Below the pieces are notes generated by a model that saw nothing but the letters and a program-made list of their open reading frames with translations, searched no databases and was not told the DNA's origin. The position numbers and the translations under genes are program-made. This document shows, piece by piece, positions 52,965 through 60,751 of a stretch of 64,000 bases of DNA. The DNA comes from CALKJU01 sp046349355 (lineage in GTDB: Bacteria > Pseudomonadota > Alphaproteobacteria > Geminicoccales > Geminicoccaceae). The number at the start of each line of letters is the position of its first letter. The first letter of the stretch is position 1. The stretch spans positions 310,001 to 374,000 of the forward strand of contig JAXMCM010000016.1 of NCBI GenBank assembly GCA_046349355.1, read 5' to 3'.

Positions 52965-53920
52965 TGGACGAGCTCGAGCCGGCCGGCCACGTCCCGCGCG
53001 AGGAGGACAGCTATCTCGCCTCGGTCAGCGACCTCATGGTCGGGCTGCTGTTCGTGTTCATCATCCTGCTGTCGGCCTTCGGGCTCAGCTACCGGGTCTC
53101 CGAGTACCAGGCGGCGCTGACCGAGCTGCGCGCCAAGACCGCCGAGGCCGAGGCGCTCGAGGCCCGTGCCGACCTCGACGAGGCCGGACGCCAGGCACTC
53201 GACGAGCGCGAGCGCTACGCCTCGGAGATCGCCAGCCTGGAGGAGGAGCGCGGCCGGCTGCAGGCCGAGATCGCGCAGCTGGGCGAGCAGCGGCGGACGG
53301 TCGACGCGCTCACCAGCAACCTCGCCGAACGCGACGGCGCGCGCCGCGGCATGCTGCAGCAGGTCCAGGATCTGCTGGCCGAGCGCGATGTCGACATCTC
53401 GATCGAGCCCGAGAACGGCGTGCTGCGGCTGCCCGAGGAGCTGCTGTTCGAATCGGGCGAGGCAGCCCTCCGCGACGACGGCGAGCGGGCCTTGCGCGAG
53501 CTCGCCTACGTGCTGGCCCGGGCGCTGCCCTGCTACGCCGCGGCGCCGCCGGAGATGCAGCTCGACTGCAAGAAGGGGGCGGATCCGATCCTCGAGACCG
53601 TGCTGATCGAGGGCCATACCGACAACCAGCCGATCAGCGGCGGCGCCTTCACCGACAACTGGGCGCTGGCCGCGCAGCGCGGTGCCAACACCTTCAAGGC
53701 GCTGGTCCGCTTCGAGCCGAGCCTCGAGCTGCTGCGCAATCCCGACGGCGAGGCGTTGCTGGGCGTCAGCAGCTACGAGGCGCGCCGCCCGGTGGTCGAC
53801 GAGGACACGCCCGAGGCGCGCCGCCTCAACCGGCGGATCGACGTCCGCTTCGTCGTCGCGGCACCCTCCAGCGAGGAGCTGGCCGACCTGCGCCGCCAGG
53901 CCGGGCAAGGATCGCCTTGA
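52964..53920 (+). CDS. MotB/OmpA-like partner protein (ZorB-like)
   Basis: A 318-residue protein. One TM helix (about 23-43) begins with Asp23 in SVSDLMVGLLFVFIILL, the position of the proton-accepting Asp in MotB and ZorB. A coiled-coil of about 90 residues follows, then an OmpA/MotB peptidoglycan-binding domain from about 150 (LPEELLFESGEAAL, LIEGHTDNQPISG, NWALAAQRGANTF, RRLNRRIDVRFVV). It should anchor a proton-driven motor formed with the preceding protein. The two genes overlap by one base. A hairpin follows at 53943-53970. Confidence 0.85.
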   Translation: MDELEPAGHVPREEDSYLASVSDLMVGLLFVFIILLSAFGLSYRVSEYQAALTELRAKTAEAEALEARADLDEAGRQALDERERYASEIASLEEERGRLQAEIAQLGEQRRTVDALTSNLAERDGARRGMLQQVQDLLAERDVDISIEPENGVLRLPEELLFESGEAALRDDGERALRELAYVLARALPCYAAAPPEMQLDCKKGADPILETVLIEGHTDNQPISGGAFTDNWALAAQRGANTFKALVRFEPSLELLRNPDGEALLGVSSYEARRPVVDEDTPEARRLNRRIDVRFVVAAPSSEELADLRRQAGQGSP

Positions 53921-53942
53921 GGTTGCAGTCGGGGCGCGGAAA

Positions 53943-53970
53943 AGGGGGTTGCCCTCACGGACAACCCCCT
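53943..53970 (+). terminator. Hairpin after the ZorAB-like pair
   Basis: AGGGGGTTG (53943-53951) pairs fully with CAACCCCCT (53962-53970) around a ten-base loop, 23 bases after the stop. No T-run follows, so it may rely on Rho or act as a partial terminator. Confidence 0.5.
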
Positions 53971-54100
53971 CCCCAGGGTCCCATCTCATCGGTCAAGCAC
54001 GCCGCCGATATCGGCCTTGCCGGCACCGTCGGCGCACGCGAAATCTCGCGCGCAAAGGTTGAGTTGTCAAGCCAATTCCACCCAAGGGTTGAGCCCGGCC

Positions 54101-54556
54101 ATGTCCCGTGAGTTTCCCGAGCGGCCGATCGTCGGCATCGGCGTGGTGGTCTGGCGCGGGTCGCGGGTGCTGCTCATCCGCCGCGGCAAGCCGCCGCGTG
54201 TCGGCCAGTGGTCGTTGCCGGGCGGCGCCCAGCATGTCGGCGAGACGGTCGAGGCGGCCGGCCGCCGCGAGGTCCTCGAGGAGACCGGCCTGCCGCTGGC
54301 GGCGATCGAGCTGCTGACGGTGGTCGACCTGATCGAGCGGGCGACGGACGATCGCGTCCGCTACCACTACACGCTGGTCGACTTCGTGGCCGAGGCGGGC
54401 GACGGCGAGCCGGTCCCCGGCGACGACGCCGCAGAGGCGCGCTGGTTCGCGATGGACGAGCTGCCGGGCCTCGGCCTGTGGACCGAGACCCTGCGCATCA
54501 TCGACATGGCACGCGAGCGGCTGCCGGCGTTGCGCCGGCAGCTTGTCGGCTCCTGA
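54101..54556 (+). CDS. NUDIX hydrolase (ADP-ribose pyrophosphatase-like)
   Basis: A 151-residue hydrolase of nucleoside diphosphate-linked substrates. The Nudix box GGAQHVGETVEAAGRREVLE plus ETGL fits G-x5-E-x7-REUxEExGU in full. PIVGIGVVVWRGSRVLLIRR and YHYTLVDFVAEA are typical of small ADP-ribose or nucleotide-pool hydrolases. The ATG at 54101 is chosen because the preceding sequence is non-conserved; the ribosome site is weak. It lies 180 bases after the ZorB-like gene and is convergent with the next regulator. Confidence 0.9.
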   Translation: MSREFPERPIVGIGVVVWRGSRVLLIRRGKPPRVGQWSLPGGAQHVGETVEAAGRREVLEETGLPLAAIELLTVVDLIERATDDRVRYHYTLVDFVAEAGDGEPVPGDDAAEARWFAMDELPGLGLWTETLRIIDMARERLPALRRQLVGS

Positions 54557-54571
54557 CGGCCCGGAAGGGCC

Positions 54572-54997
54572 TCAGGCGTCCTTCTCGTTGGCCGCCAGCA
54601 CCCGCGCCAGGTTGCAGATCGCATCCTGGAAGCGGCGATTGTTGATGCTGGCGAAGTTGCGGGCGAGCTCGAGCAGCATCCGCTGCTGCGGCATCATCTC
54701 GGCCGGCTTGGCCTTGCCGGCCCGCTCCGGCTCGATCTCCTCGAAGAAGTAGCCGATGTCCACGCCCAGCGCCTGCGCGATCTGGTAGAGCCGGCCCGCG
54801 GAGATGCGGTTGATCCCGGTCTCGTACTTGTGCGCCTGCTGGTAGGTGACGCCGATCAGCTCGGCCATCTGCTGCTGGGTGAGGCCCAGCATGATCCGGC
54901 GCTGGCGAATGCGAAGGCTGACATAATGATCGACATCGAGGGCGCGCGACCGCCCACCCGTTCCGCGCCCGGCCGACTTCGTTACAACCTGGTTCAT
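54572..54997 (-). CDS. XRE-family transcriptional regulator
   Basis: A 141-residue DNA-binding protein. The HTH (DVDHYVSLRIRQRRIMLGLT, QQQMAELIGVTYQQAHKYET, GINRISAGRLYQIAQALGV) is followed by GYFFEEIEPE and a basic C-terminal helix. This layout resembles the SinR/PraR-like group common in alphaproteobacteria, which in rhizobia affects quorum sensing and biofilm, but the link is by resemblance only. ATG 54997 has GGGG about seven bases upstream. A 13-base palindrome (55104-55116) lies 107 bases before the start. Confidence 0.85.
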   Translation of the reverse strand: MNQVVTKSAGRGTGGRSRALDVDHYVSLRIRQRRIMLGLTQQQMAELIGVTYQQAHKYETGINRISAGRLYQIAQALGVDIGYFFEEIEPERAGKAKPAEMMPQQRMLLELARNFASINNRRFQDAICNLARVLAANEKDA

Positions 54998-55103
54998 CGA
55001 TAACCCCGTCCTGCCCGTCCCGCTGCGTTGCAAGGGGACCGCAGCAATTCAACCACACGACATTTGGTTAAAATACCGCGCTTTTTTTAAACCTCCAGCG
55101 AAA

Positions 55104-55116
55104 CGAGAATTTCTCG
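55104..55116. promoter_or_regulatory. 13-base palindrome upstream of the XRE regulator
   Basis: CGAGAATTTCTCG is a perfect odd palindrome in an AT-richer gap (about 55035-55139) between the two HTH genes. It is a plausible operator for one of them; a run of seven T's is close by (55082-55088). Confidence 0.4.
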
Positions 55117-55139
55117 GACTTGCGTCGCGTATCGCTAGA

Positions 55140-55757
55140 TCAGCCCTCGGGTTCCTCTGCAACCAGCGCGCCGGGCCAGAGGACACCGAGCAGGGGGCGC
55201 GCCGCGATCACCTCGATCCCGTGCAGCGTGGGTGCCGAGTAGGCGGTCAGGTCGTAGCGGTCGGCCTGCGCCGCCGGGTGCATCCGGCGCAGCAGCGCCC
55301 GACCGTCGGCGAGTTCGGCCAGCACGTCGAAGCCGATCAGGTTGCGCACGTCGGTGTCCGCTTCGGCACGCACCAGCGCCAGCTGGCCGGGCCGCAGCAG
55401 CGGCGCCATGCTGTCGTCCTCGATGCTCACCGCCGCCAGCCGCTCCTCGGCCAGCCGCATGGCGCGGCTGCCCGCCGCCGGCGCCGGCAGGAAGAGGCCG
55501 CCCGGGATCAGCCGGCCGATCAGCGGCAGGCTGGTCCGCCGCGGGTCGCGGCCGAACAGCAGGAACTCCGGCGTGGTGTCGAGCGCCTCGGCGATCCGTT
55601 CTACCACCTGGCGAGGCGGCGCGTACTCGTCCCGCTCGTAGGGGCCGATCGCCGTCTGGTGCCGGCCGATCTTCTCCGCCAGCTCGATCTGGCTCATTCC
55701 GCGGGCCTGGCGCAGCGCCCGCATGCGCGCGCCGAGCGAGGGCTGGGGCCGTGCCAT
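55140..55757 (-). CDS. XRE/S24-like (CI/LexA-type) regulator
   Basis: A 205-residue regulator. The N-terminal HTH (LGARMRALRQARGMSQIELA, KIGRHQTAIGPYERDEYAPP) is joined to a LexA/CI-like S24 domain with Ser116 in EDDSMAPLLRPGQLALV. The second catalytic residue, normally Lys, reads ALLRRMHP, so Arg replaces it at about 157; self-cleavage may be lost. Ala95-Gly96 is in a place where a cleavage site could lie. Phage-type repressors have this architecture, but no phage genes are adjacent. Upstream is an inverted repeat at 55779-55804. Confidence 0.83.
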   Translation of the reverse strand: MARPQPSLGARMRALRQARGMSQIELAEKIGRHQTAIGPYERDEYAPPRQVVERIAEALDTTPEFLLFGRDPRRTSLPLIGRLIPGGLFLPAPAAGSRAMRLAEERLAAVSIEDDSMAPLLRPGQLALVRAEADTDVRNLIGFDVLAELADGRALLRRMHPAAQADRYDLTAYSAPTLHGIEVIAARPLLGVLWPGALVAEEPEG

Positions 55758-55778
55758 GCCTGCCGATCCGACTTATGG

Positions 55779-55804
55779 TATGTTTGTTCTCACTTAAACA
55801 ATAC
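55779..55804. promoter_or_regulatory. Inverted repeat, probable operator of the CI-like regulator
   Basis: GTATGTTT and AAACAATAC flank GTTCTCACTT (core TGTTT at 55781-55785, AAACA at 55796-55800). It lies 22 bases before the regulator start, a place suited to autoregulation. Confidence 0.45.
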
Positions 55805-55851
55805 TAGAAATTCTGGAGACCCGCAATGGCCGGGACTCGTATAAGGCAACG

Positions 55852-58212
55852 CTAAGGCTTCAACCGCAGCACTTCGGACACCTCGTCGGGGAGCGGCCGG
55901 CGCATCGGCCTATACCGACCGGAGGCCCACAGCGCCGTCTGGTCGTCCCAGTGCGGCGACAGCGGATGGCCGGACTGGCCGGTCGCCGCGACGAAGCGCG
56001 AGGACGCCGGATCGCCCCAGTCGACGATCATCCGGTAGGACGGGCCCATGCCGCTGACGAAGGCGTCGGCGCCGTCGCCGCCGGGATAGGGCGCGACGGC
56101 GACCGTGGCGCCGTCGCCGCCGGTCGGCACCTCGATGCGGAACAGCGGGCCCAGATACGGCACCCGCTCCATCAGCCGGTGCCGCATCACCGTCCGGTGC
56201 GGCCGGTCCCAGCGCCAGCTCCGCCAGTCCGGACCCTCGCTCGCCGCGAGCCGGTCCGCCGCCCGCTCCCAGGCCAGCCGTACCCGCTCGGCGCAGCTCT
56301 CCTCGATGCCGGGCGTGGCGATGTCGTCGCACCACACCGGCCGGTCGGTCAGCACGCGCCGCATGAACTCCGGCCGCATCCCGCGATAGGCCTCGAACAG
56401 CGGTCCCAGCTCGTCGCCGTAGATCGCCACGGCCAGCGCATCGTACCAGGCGGCGAAGGCCAGCGGCTCGGGCCGGTCGCCGGCCATCGTCCCGTCCCAC
56501 GCCGCGATGGCCTCGATCAGCCCGGGCGGGCCCATGTCCCGCGCCGCCTCGGTGAGGACGGGGGCGAACATCTGCGCCAGCGGCGAGACGATGTCGGCCT
56601 GCATCGCCGCGAAGCTGTCGGCGTCGAGGTCGTTGCGCGTACCCAGCATCGCCTCGATCCGCCCGGCGCGCAGGCCCGGATCCCAGTCCTTCGTGATCAG
56701 GTACGGATAGTCCGGCCCGACCAGGCGGTTGTTGGCGTTGACGATCTGGCCGCCGGCCGGATCGACCGTGCGCGGCAGGTCAGGGAAGGGGATCCAGCCC
56801 GTCCAGTCGTGCGAGCCGTCCGCACCCGGAGCCGGCACGGTCCCGTCGCCGCTGCGGCGGATCGGCACCCGGCCGGGCGCGATCAGCCCGATCTGCCCGT
56901 CGGCCGATGCCCAGGTCACGTTCTGCTGCGGGCTGAGGAAGCCGGTCACCCCGGCCTCGAGCTCGCCCGGCGTGCCGGCGGTGGCGAGGCGAAAGCCGGC
57001 GGTCAGCGTCCGGTCGTCGTCGGCCAGCGCCGTCCACGCCAGCGCCAGCACCGCGTCGGGCCCGCTCAGCGTGGCGCTGTCGGCGATCAGGTCCGACAGC
57101 ACCGGCCCGTGCCGCGTCTCGCGCACCCGCAGCGTCTCGACGCGGCCGCTGCGGCTGCGGATCTCCTCCTCGCGGATCGTGAAGGGCCGCGGTCCGTCGG
57201 GCGTGCGATAGGCCTGGCCGCCATCGGCCAGCGTCTCGACGAACAGGTCCTGGGTGTCCGGCCCGGTGTTGGTCAGGCCCCAGGCGAGGCTGGCGTTGCG
57301 CCCGGCGACGACGATCGGCATGGCCGGCATCGTCCCGCCGATCACGTCGAGACCCGGGGCCTGCAGGCTGGCGAGGTACCAGATCCCCGGCGCCGACAGG
57401 CCGAGATGCGGATCGTTGGCGAGCAGCGGCTTGCCGCCGCGGCTGCGCGTGCCGTCCACCACCCACACGTTCGAGCCCAGCCCCGGCGGCGATGCCGGCG
57501 GCAGCGCCCGCTCCAGCGCCTCGAGGTCGAGGCCGGCCAGCTGGCGGTCGACCGCCGCCAGCGTCACCGGCCCGCCGGCCTCCGGGAACAGGTCGGCCAG
57601 CTGCTCGGGCGTGACCTGCCGGGCAAGCCGCGCCCGCAGCAGCTCGGTGCGCCAGTTGCTGCCGAGGTCCAGCGCCATCAGCCGGGTGAAGGCCAGCGAG
57701 TCGACCACCGTCCACGTCTCGGGCGTGTGCCACAGCAGCTGGAACTCGGGCGGCAGCGGCCCGCGCCAGCCCTCGAGATAGGCGTTGACGCCGCGCGCGT
57801 AGGCCTCGAGCAGGGCCCGGTCGTCCGCGGCAAGGCCCCCGGCCGCCGCCGTGGCGTGCCGGTAGAGCCCCAGCGTCCGCATGAAGCGGTCGGTCGGCAG
57901 CGCTGCATCGCCGACCAGCTCGGCCAGCCGGCCCTGCACCAGCCGGCGACTCGCCTCCATCTGCCACAGCCGGTCCTGGGCGTGGACGTAGCCCAGCGCC
58001 GCGTAGGCATCAGCCGCCGAGGCGGCGCTGATGTGCGGGATGCCGTAGCCGTCGCGGGCGACCTCGACGGTCTCGCCGAGGCCCGGCAGCGTCGCCTCGC
58101 CGCTGGTCCGCGGCAGCGAGCCCCAGGCCAGCCAGCCGAGCATCCCGGCGGCCGCCGCCAGGAGCAGCAGCAGCCCCTGGCCGAAGCGGACGGCGAGGCG
58201 GCGCAGGCTCAG
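55852..58212 (-). CDS. Penicillin acylase family protein (Ntn-hydrolase), possible CTG start
   Basis: An exported amidase-type enzyme that matures by self-cleavage. The nucleophile Ser247 is in PGLGSNVWVVDG, with LLANDPHLGL and WGLTNTGPDTQDLF following as usual. VARDGYGIPHISA marks the start of the alpha part. The N-terminus (SLRRLAVRFGQGLLLLLAAA) is a signal anchor. No ATG/GTG/TTG precedes this; CTG at 58212 overlaps the HAD stop as CTGA and gives 786 residues. The first ATG (58143) would start inside the hydrophobic helix. Members of this family act on penicillins or on acyl-homoserine lactones; which cannot be told. Confidence 0.87.
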   Translation of the reverse strand: MSLRRLAVRFGQGLLLLLAAAAGMLGWLAWGSLPRTSGEATLPGLGETVEVARDGYGIPHISAASAADAYAALGYVHAQDRLWQMEASRRLVQGRLAELVGDAALPTDRFMRTLGLYRHATAAAGGLAADDRALLEAYARGVNAYLEGWRGPLPPEFQLLWHTPETWTVVDSLAFTRLMALDLGSNWRTELLRARLARQVTPEQLADLFPEAGGPVTLAAVDRQLAGLDLEALERALPPASPPGLGSNVWVVDGTRSRGGKPLLANDPHLGLSAPGIWYLASLQAPGLDVIGGTMPAMPIVVAGRNASLAWGLTNTGPDTQDLFVETLADGGQAYRTPDGPRPFTIREEEIRSRSGRVETLRVRETRHGPVLSDLIADSATLSGPDAVLALAWTALADDDRTLTAGFRLATAGTPGELEAGVTGFLSPQQNVTWASADGQIGLIAPGRVPIRRSGDGTVPAPGADGSHDWTGWIPFPDLPRTVDPAGGQIVNANNRLVGPDYPYLITKDWDPGLRAGRIEAMLGTRNDLDADSFAAMQADIVSPLAQMFAPVLTEAARDMGPPGLIEAIAAWDGTMAGDRPEPLAFAAWYDALAVAIYGDELGPLFEAYRGMRPEFMRRVLTDRPVWCDDIATPGIEESCAERVRLAWERAADRLAASEGPDWRSWRWDRPHRTVMRHRLMERVPYLGPLFRIEVPTGGDGATVAVAPYPGGDGADAFVSGMGPSYRMIVDWGDPASSRFVAATGQSGHPLSPHWDDQTALWASGRYRPMRRPLPDEVSEVLRLKP

Positions 58213-58829
58213 GGCAGCAGGCCCAGCCGCTGCAGGTCCGTCTCGAGGGTGGCGGCGTCGGTGAAGCGGTGCGCGTGCATGCCGAGCCGCCGCGCCGTGG
58301 CGACGTTGGCGGGCGCGTCGTCGATGAACAGGCAGGCCTCCGCGGCCGCCGGCATCGACGCCAGCGCGTGCCGGAAGATCGCCTCGCCGGGCTTGGCCAG
58401 CCGCAGGTCGCCCGAGACGTAGATGTCGCGGAACAGGCCGAGGAAGGCGTAGTCCGGGTCGTTGCGCACCAGCGGGAAGGTCTCGCCCGACCAGTTGGTG
58501 ATCGCCCACAGCGGCGTGCCCCGCGCGTGCAGCCGTTCCAGCACCTCGACGGTCGGCTGCAGCGGCCCGCCGATCATCTCGAGCCAGCGGTCGAAGTACA
58601 TCCGGATCAGCGGCGCCTGCTCGGGATGGGACGCGACCAGCTCGGCAATGGCCTCGCCGAAGGCGCGTCCCTCGTCCATCCGGTGGTTCCAGGCCGGCGA
58701 CACGACCTCGGCGAGGAAGCGCTCCATCTCGGCCTCCTCGGCGAAGTGCCGGCGGTAGAGGTGGCGCGGATTCCAGTCGATCAGCACCCCGCCGAGATCG
58801 AACACCACGATGTGCGGTACGGTCGTCAC
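58209..58829 (-). CDS. HAD-superfamily hydrolase, YihX/haloacid-dehalogenase-like
   Basis: A 206-residue phosphatase-type protein. HIVVFDLGGVLIDWNPRHLY carries motif I with Gly in place of the second Asp, as in YihX-like members. ITNWSGETFP is motif II, LRLAKPGEAIFRHAL motif III and LFIDDAPANVATARRLGM motif IV. The likely substrate is a small sugar phosphate. The start is GTG at 58829 with GAGG six bases upstream. The penicillin acylase gene begins at its stop. Confidence 0.87.
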   Translation of the reverse strand: MTTVPHIVVFDLGGVLIDWNPRHLYRRHFAEEAEMERFLAEVVSPAWNHRMDEGRAFGEAIAELVASHPEQAPLIRMYFDRWLEMIGGPLQPTVEVLERLHARGTPLWAITNWSGETFPLVRNDPDYAFLGLFRDIYVSGDLRLAKPGEAIFRHALASMPAAAEACLFIDDAPANVATARRLGMHAHRFTDAATLETDLQRLGLLP

Positions 58830-58951
58830 GCCTGCCTCGCCAAGGATCCCGAGCGGGCCGGACCCTAGGCGAGCCGCCGGTCCGGGAAAAGCCTTGCCTC
58901 GCGGCGAGGGCCCCGGCATCGCTGCCGCCGGACGAAGGGCGGGGGAGGCGG

Positions 58952-59506
58952 ATGCTGCTGCGCGAGATCACCGGTGCGGACGGGGTGACCTTCGACCTGC
59001 GCTACGCCACCGCCGACAACTTCACCGGCCGGCCGGTCTACGCCCGGTCCGCCTGCTACCTGCTGCCCGAGGCCGCCGACCGGCTGGCCGCTGCCGTCGC
59101 CATCGCCGGCCGCCTCGGCTACCGCCTGCACGTCTTCGACGCCTATCGGCCGACCGAGGCGCAGTGGCGGTTCTGGGCGCACACGCCCGATCCCGAGTTC
59201 CTGGCCGATCCGCGCCGCGGCTCGCCGCACTCGCGCGGCGCCGCCGTCGACCTCACCCTGCGCGATGCCGACGGCCGCGAGCTCGACATGGGCACCGGCT
59301 TTGACGCCTTCACCCCGCTGTCGCACCACGGCCACCCGGGCGTCTCGCCCGAGGCGCAGCGCAACCGGCTGCTCCTGCTCGGTATCATGACCACCGCCGG
59401 CTGGGACTTCTACGCCAACGAGTGGTGGCACTATCAGCTGTTCCGGGCGCGCGAGCGCTACCCGCTGCTGGCCGACGGTACGGGCGCGCCAACGCTGATG
59501 CGCTGA
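58952..59506 (+). CDS. ddpX: D-alanyl-D-alanine dipeptidase (VanX/DdpX type)
   Basis: A zinc dipeptidase of 184 residues that cleaves D-Ala-D-Ala. Active-site residues are readable: Arg66 in DAYRPTEAQ, His93 and Asp100 in SPHSRGAAVDLTL, Glu157 and His160 in NEWWHYQLF. No signal peptide, so it is cytoplasmic like VanX. No vanA/vanH ligase or reductase and no ddp transporter genes are next to it, so recycling of peptidoglycan dipeptide is more likely than resistance. GGGGGAGG lies just before the ATG. Confidence 0.92.
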   Translation: MLLREITGADGVTFDLRYATADNFTGRPVYARSACYLLPEAADRLAAAVAIAGRLGYRLHVFDAYRPTEAQWRFWAHTPDPEFLADPRRGSPHSRGAAVDLTLRDADGRELDMGTGFDAFTPLSHHGHPGVSPEAQRNRLLLLGIMTTAGWDFYANEWWHYQLFRARERYPLLADGTGAPTLMR

Positions 59507-59521
59507 GGCCCTTGCCTCAGC
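59502..59521. terminator. Hairpin over two convergent stop codons
   Basis: GCTGAGGC (59502-59509) and GCCTCAGC (59514-59521) form a perfect eight-pair stem with a CCTT loop. The stop of the dipeptidase gene and the stop of the convergent oxygenase gene both lie in the stem. Confidence 0.6.
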
Positions 59522-60665
59522 TGGCTTCCGCCGCGACGGGACCGGACTTGTACTTGCCGACCGTGTCGGCGAGCTTGGCATTGTTCTGCTCGCGCAGCCG
59601 CGCCGCCGCATCGTCGTAGAGGAACGGCAGGAAGGCGTAGCGCTTGCCGGCCGTCACCGGCCAGACCTTGTGCAGCAGCGAGCAGGAGAACACCACGGCG
59701 CCCCCGGTCGGCGCCCGGTAGCGGCGGGAGCCGAACTCCGGGAAGCACAGGTCGCCGCCCTCGTAGGCGTCGGCGTCGAGGTTGATGGTGACGGCGAATC
59801 GGCGGTGCGCGGTGCCGTAGGTCGTGTCGTCGCGATGCGCGTTGAAGTGTCCGCCGGTGTCGGCGTCGTAGCAGACGACGATATAGCGCTCCATGCGCGT
59901 CACGTGGAACTGGAAGGCCTTGCGGATCTCGGGGATCAGCCGCCGCTCGATGCGCTGGCGGGCGGCGACCTTGAGGCCCTCGTCCTCGATGTTGCAGTCC
60001 GAGCGGCGCTTGTGGCTGTAGTCGACGATGCCGACGGTCTTGCCGCCGACGTCGCGCATGAAGCCCGAATCGACGCCGCCCTTCTCCTCGTAGTAGTCGA
60101 TCAGCCGCTTGCAGAACTCGGGCTCGAACACGCGCGGCAGGACCAGCACCGGGGCGAACAGCGGCACCCGCGCATGCTGGTCGATCGGCGGCAGCCGGCC
60201 GAGGAAGGCGATGGCCGATTCGGCGTGCCGCCCGGCATCGTCGAACGGCACCACGCCGACGACCCGGAGCATCGGGTCGAGGATGATCCACTGCGCCCGG
60301 TACGCCACCGGCGCCGAGGCGCCCTGCTGCGGCGTGTCGGCGACGCCGTACTGCCGGGCGATGGCGAGGTCGAGGTCCCAGAAGAAACGGATCCCCGGCA
60401 CCATCTGCTGGACGCGGCCCTCGTCGCGGTCGCGTGCATCGGAGGTGACCCCGAAGAAGGAAAGCTTCTCATCGTCGAACAGCTGCCGGTTGCGGAATAC
60501 CGCGGCCAGCGCAGCCTGGGCCTGGGGCGACGAGGACGAGCCGAGGAAACACAGCACGACATAGCGCCCGGCGACGGTGTCGAACGAGAAGGTCGGGTTG
60601 TTGCTCGACGCCGCCTTGAACCAGGGGGCGGGGTCGCCGGGACGCAGGCCTGGGGCAGTCGACAT
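59517..60665 (-). CDS. Peroxiredoxin-like / 2OG-Fe(II) oxygenase fusion
   Basis: A 382-residue two-domain protein. Residues 5-160 look like an AhpC/TSA thioredoxin-fold domain (LRPGDPAPWFKAAS, YVVLCFLGSSSSPQ, FFGVTSDARDRDE), but the peroxidatic Cys site is SSSS, so peroxidase activity is unlikely. Residues 170-375 form a prolyl-4-hydroxylase-type dioxygenase, with His277 and Asp279 in NAHRDDTTYG, His332 in LLHKVWPV and Arg342 for 2-oxoglutarate. ATG 60665 begins MSTAPGLRPG. Its neighbour at 60752 is divergent with 86 bases between. The substrate is not known. Confidence 0.85.
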   Translation of the reverse strand: MSTAPGLRPGDPAPWFKAASSNNPTFSFDTVAGRYVVLCFLGSSSSPQAQAALAAVFRNRQLFDDEKLSFFGVTSDARDRDEGRVQQMVPGIRFFWDLDLAIARQYGVADTPQQGASAPVAYRAQWIILDPMLRVVGVVPFDDAGRHAESAIAFLGRLPPIDQHARVPLFAPVLVLPRVFEPEFCKRLIDYYEEKGGVDSGFMRDVGGKTVGIVDYSHKRRSDCNIEDEGLKVAARQRIERRLIPEIRKAFQFHVTRMERYIVVCYDADTGGHFNAHRDDTTYGTAHRRFAVTINLDADAYEGGDLCFPEFGSRRYRAPTGGAVVFSCSLLHKVWPVTAGKRYAFLPFLYDDAAARLREQNNAKLADTVGKYKSGPVAAEAS

Positions 60666-60751
60666 CGCGTGGCCACCTTGTTGCTGACGCTCGCAGGTCC
60701 GCAAGCGTAGGCTGGGCCACGCCGGATTGGCAATGCGCTGGGTCACGGGGA

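Noticed and set aside
51675..54556. A complete Zorya defence system
   Set aside because: Only the motor pair is present; no ZorC, ZorD helicase or ZorE nuclease gene is found within about 8 kb on either side.
54572..55757. Prophage regulatory region
   Set aside because: The CI-like repressor stands without integrase, Cro partner, or any structural or lysis gene; attachment repeats are not seen near either tRNA.
58230..58971. Extension of the penicillin acylase frame across the HAD gene
   Set aside because: It is antiphase coding of the HAD hydrolase (Arg/Gly/Ala-rich) and would add over 250 unstructured residues.
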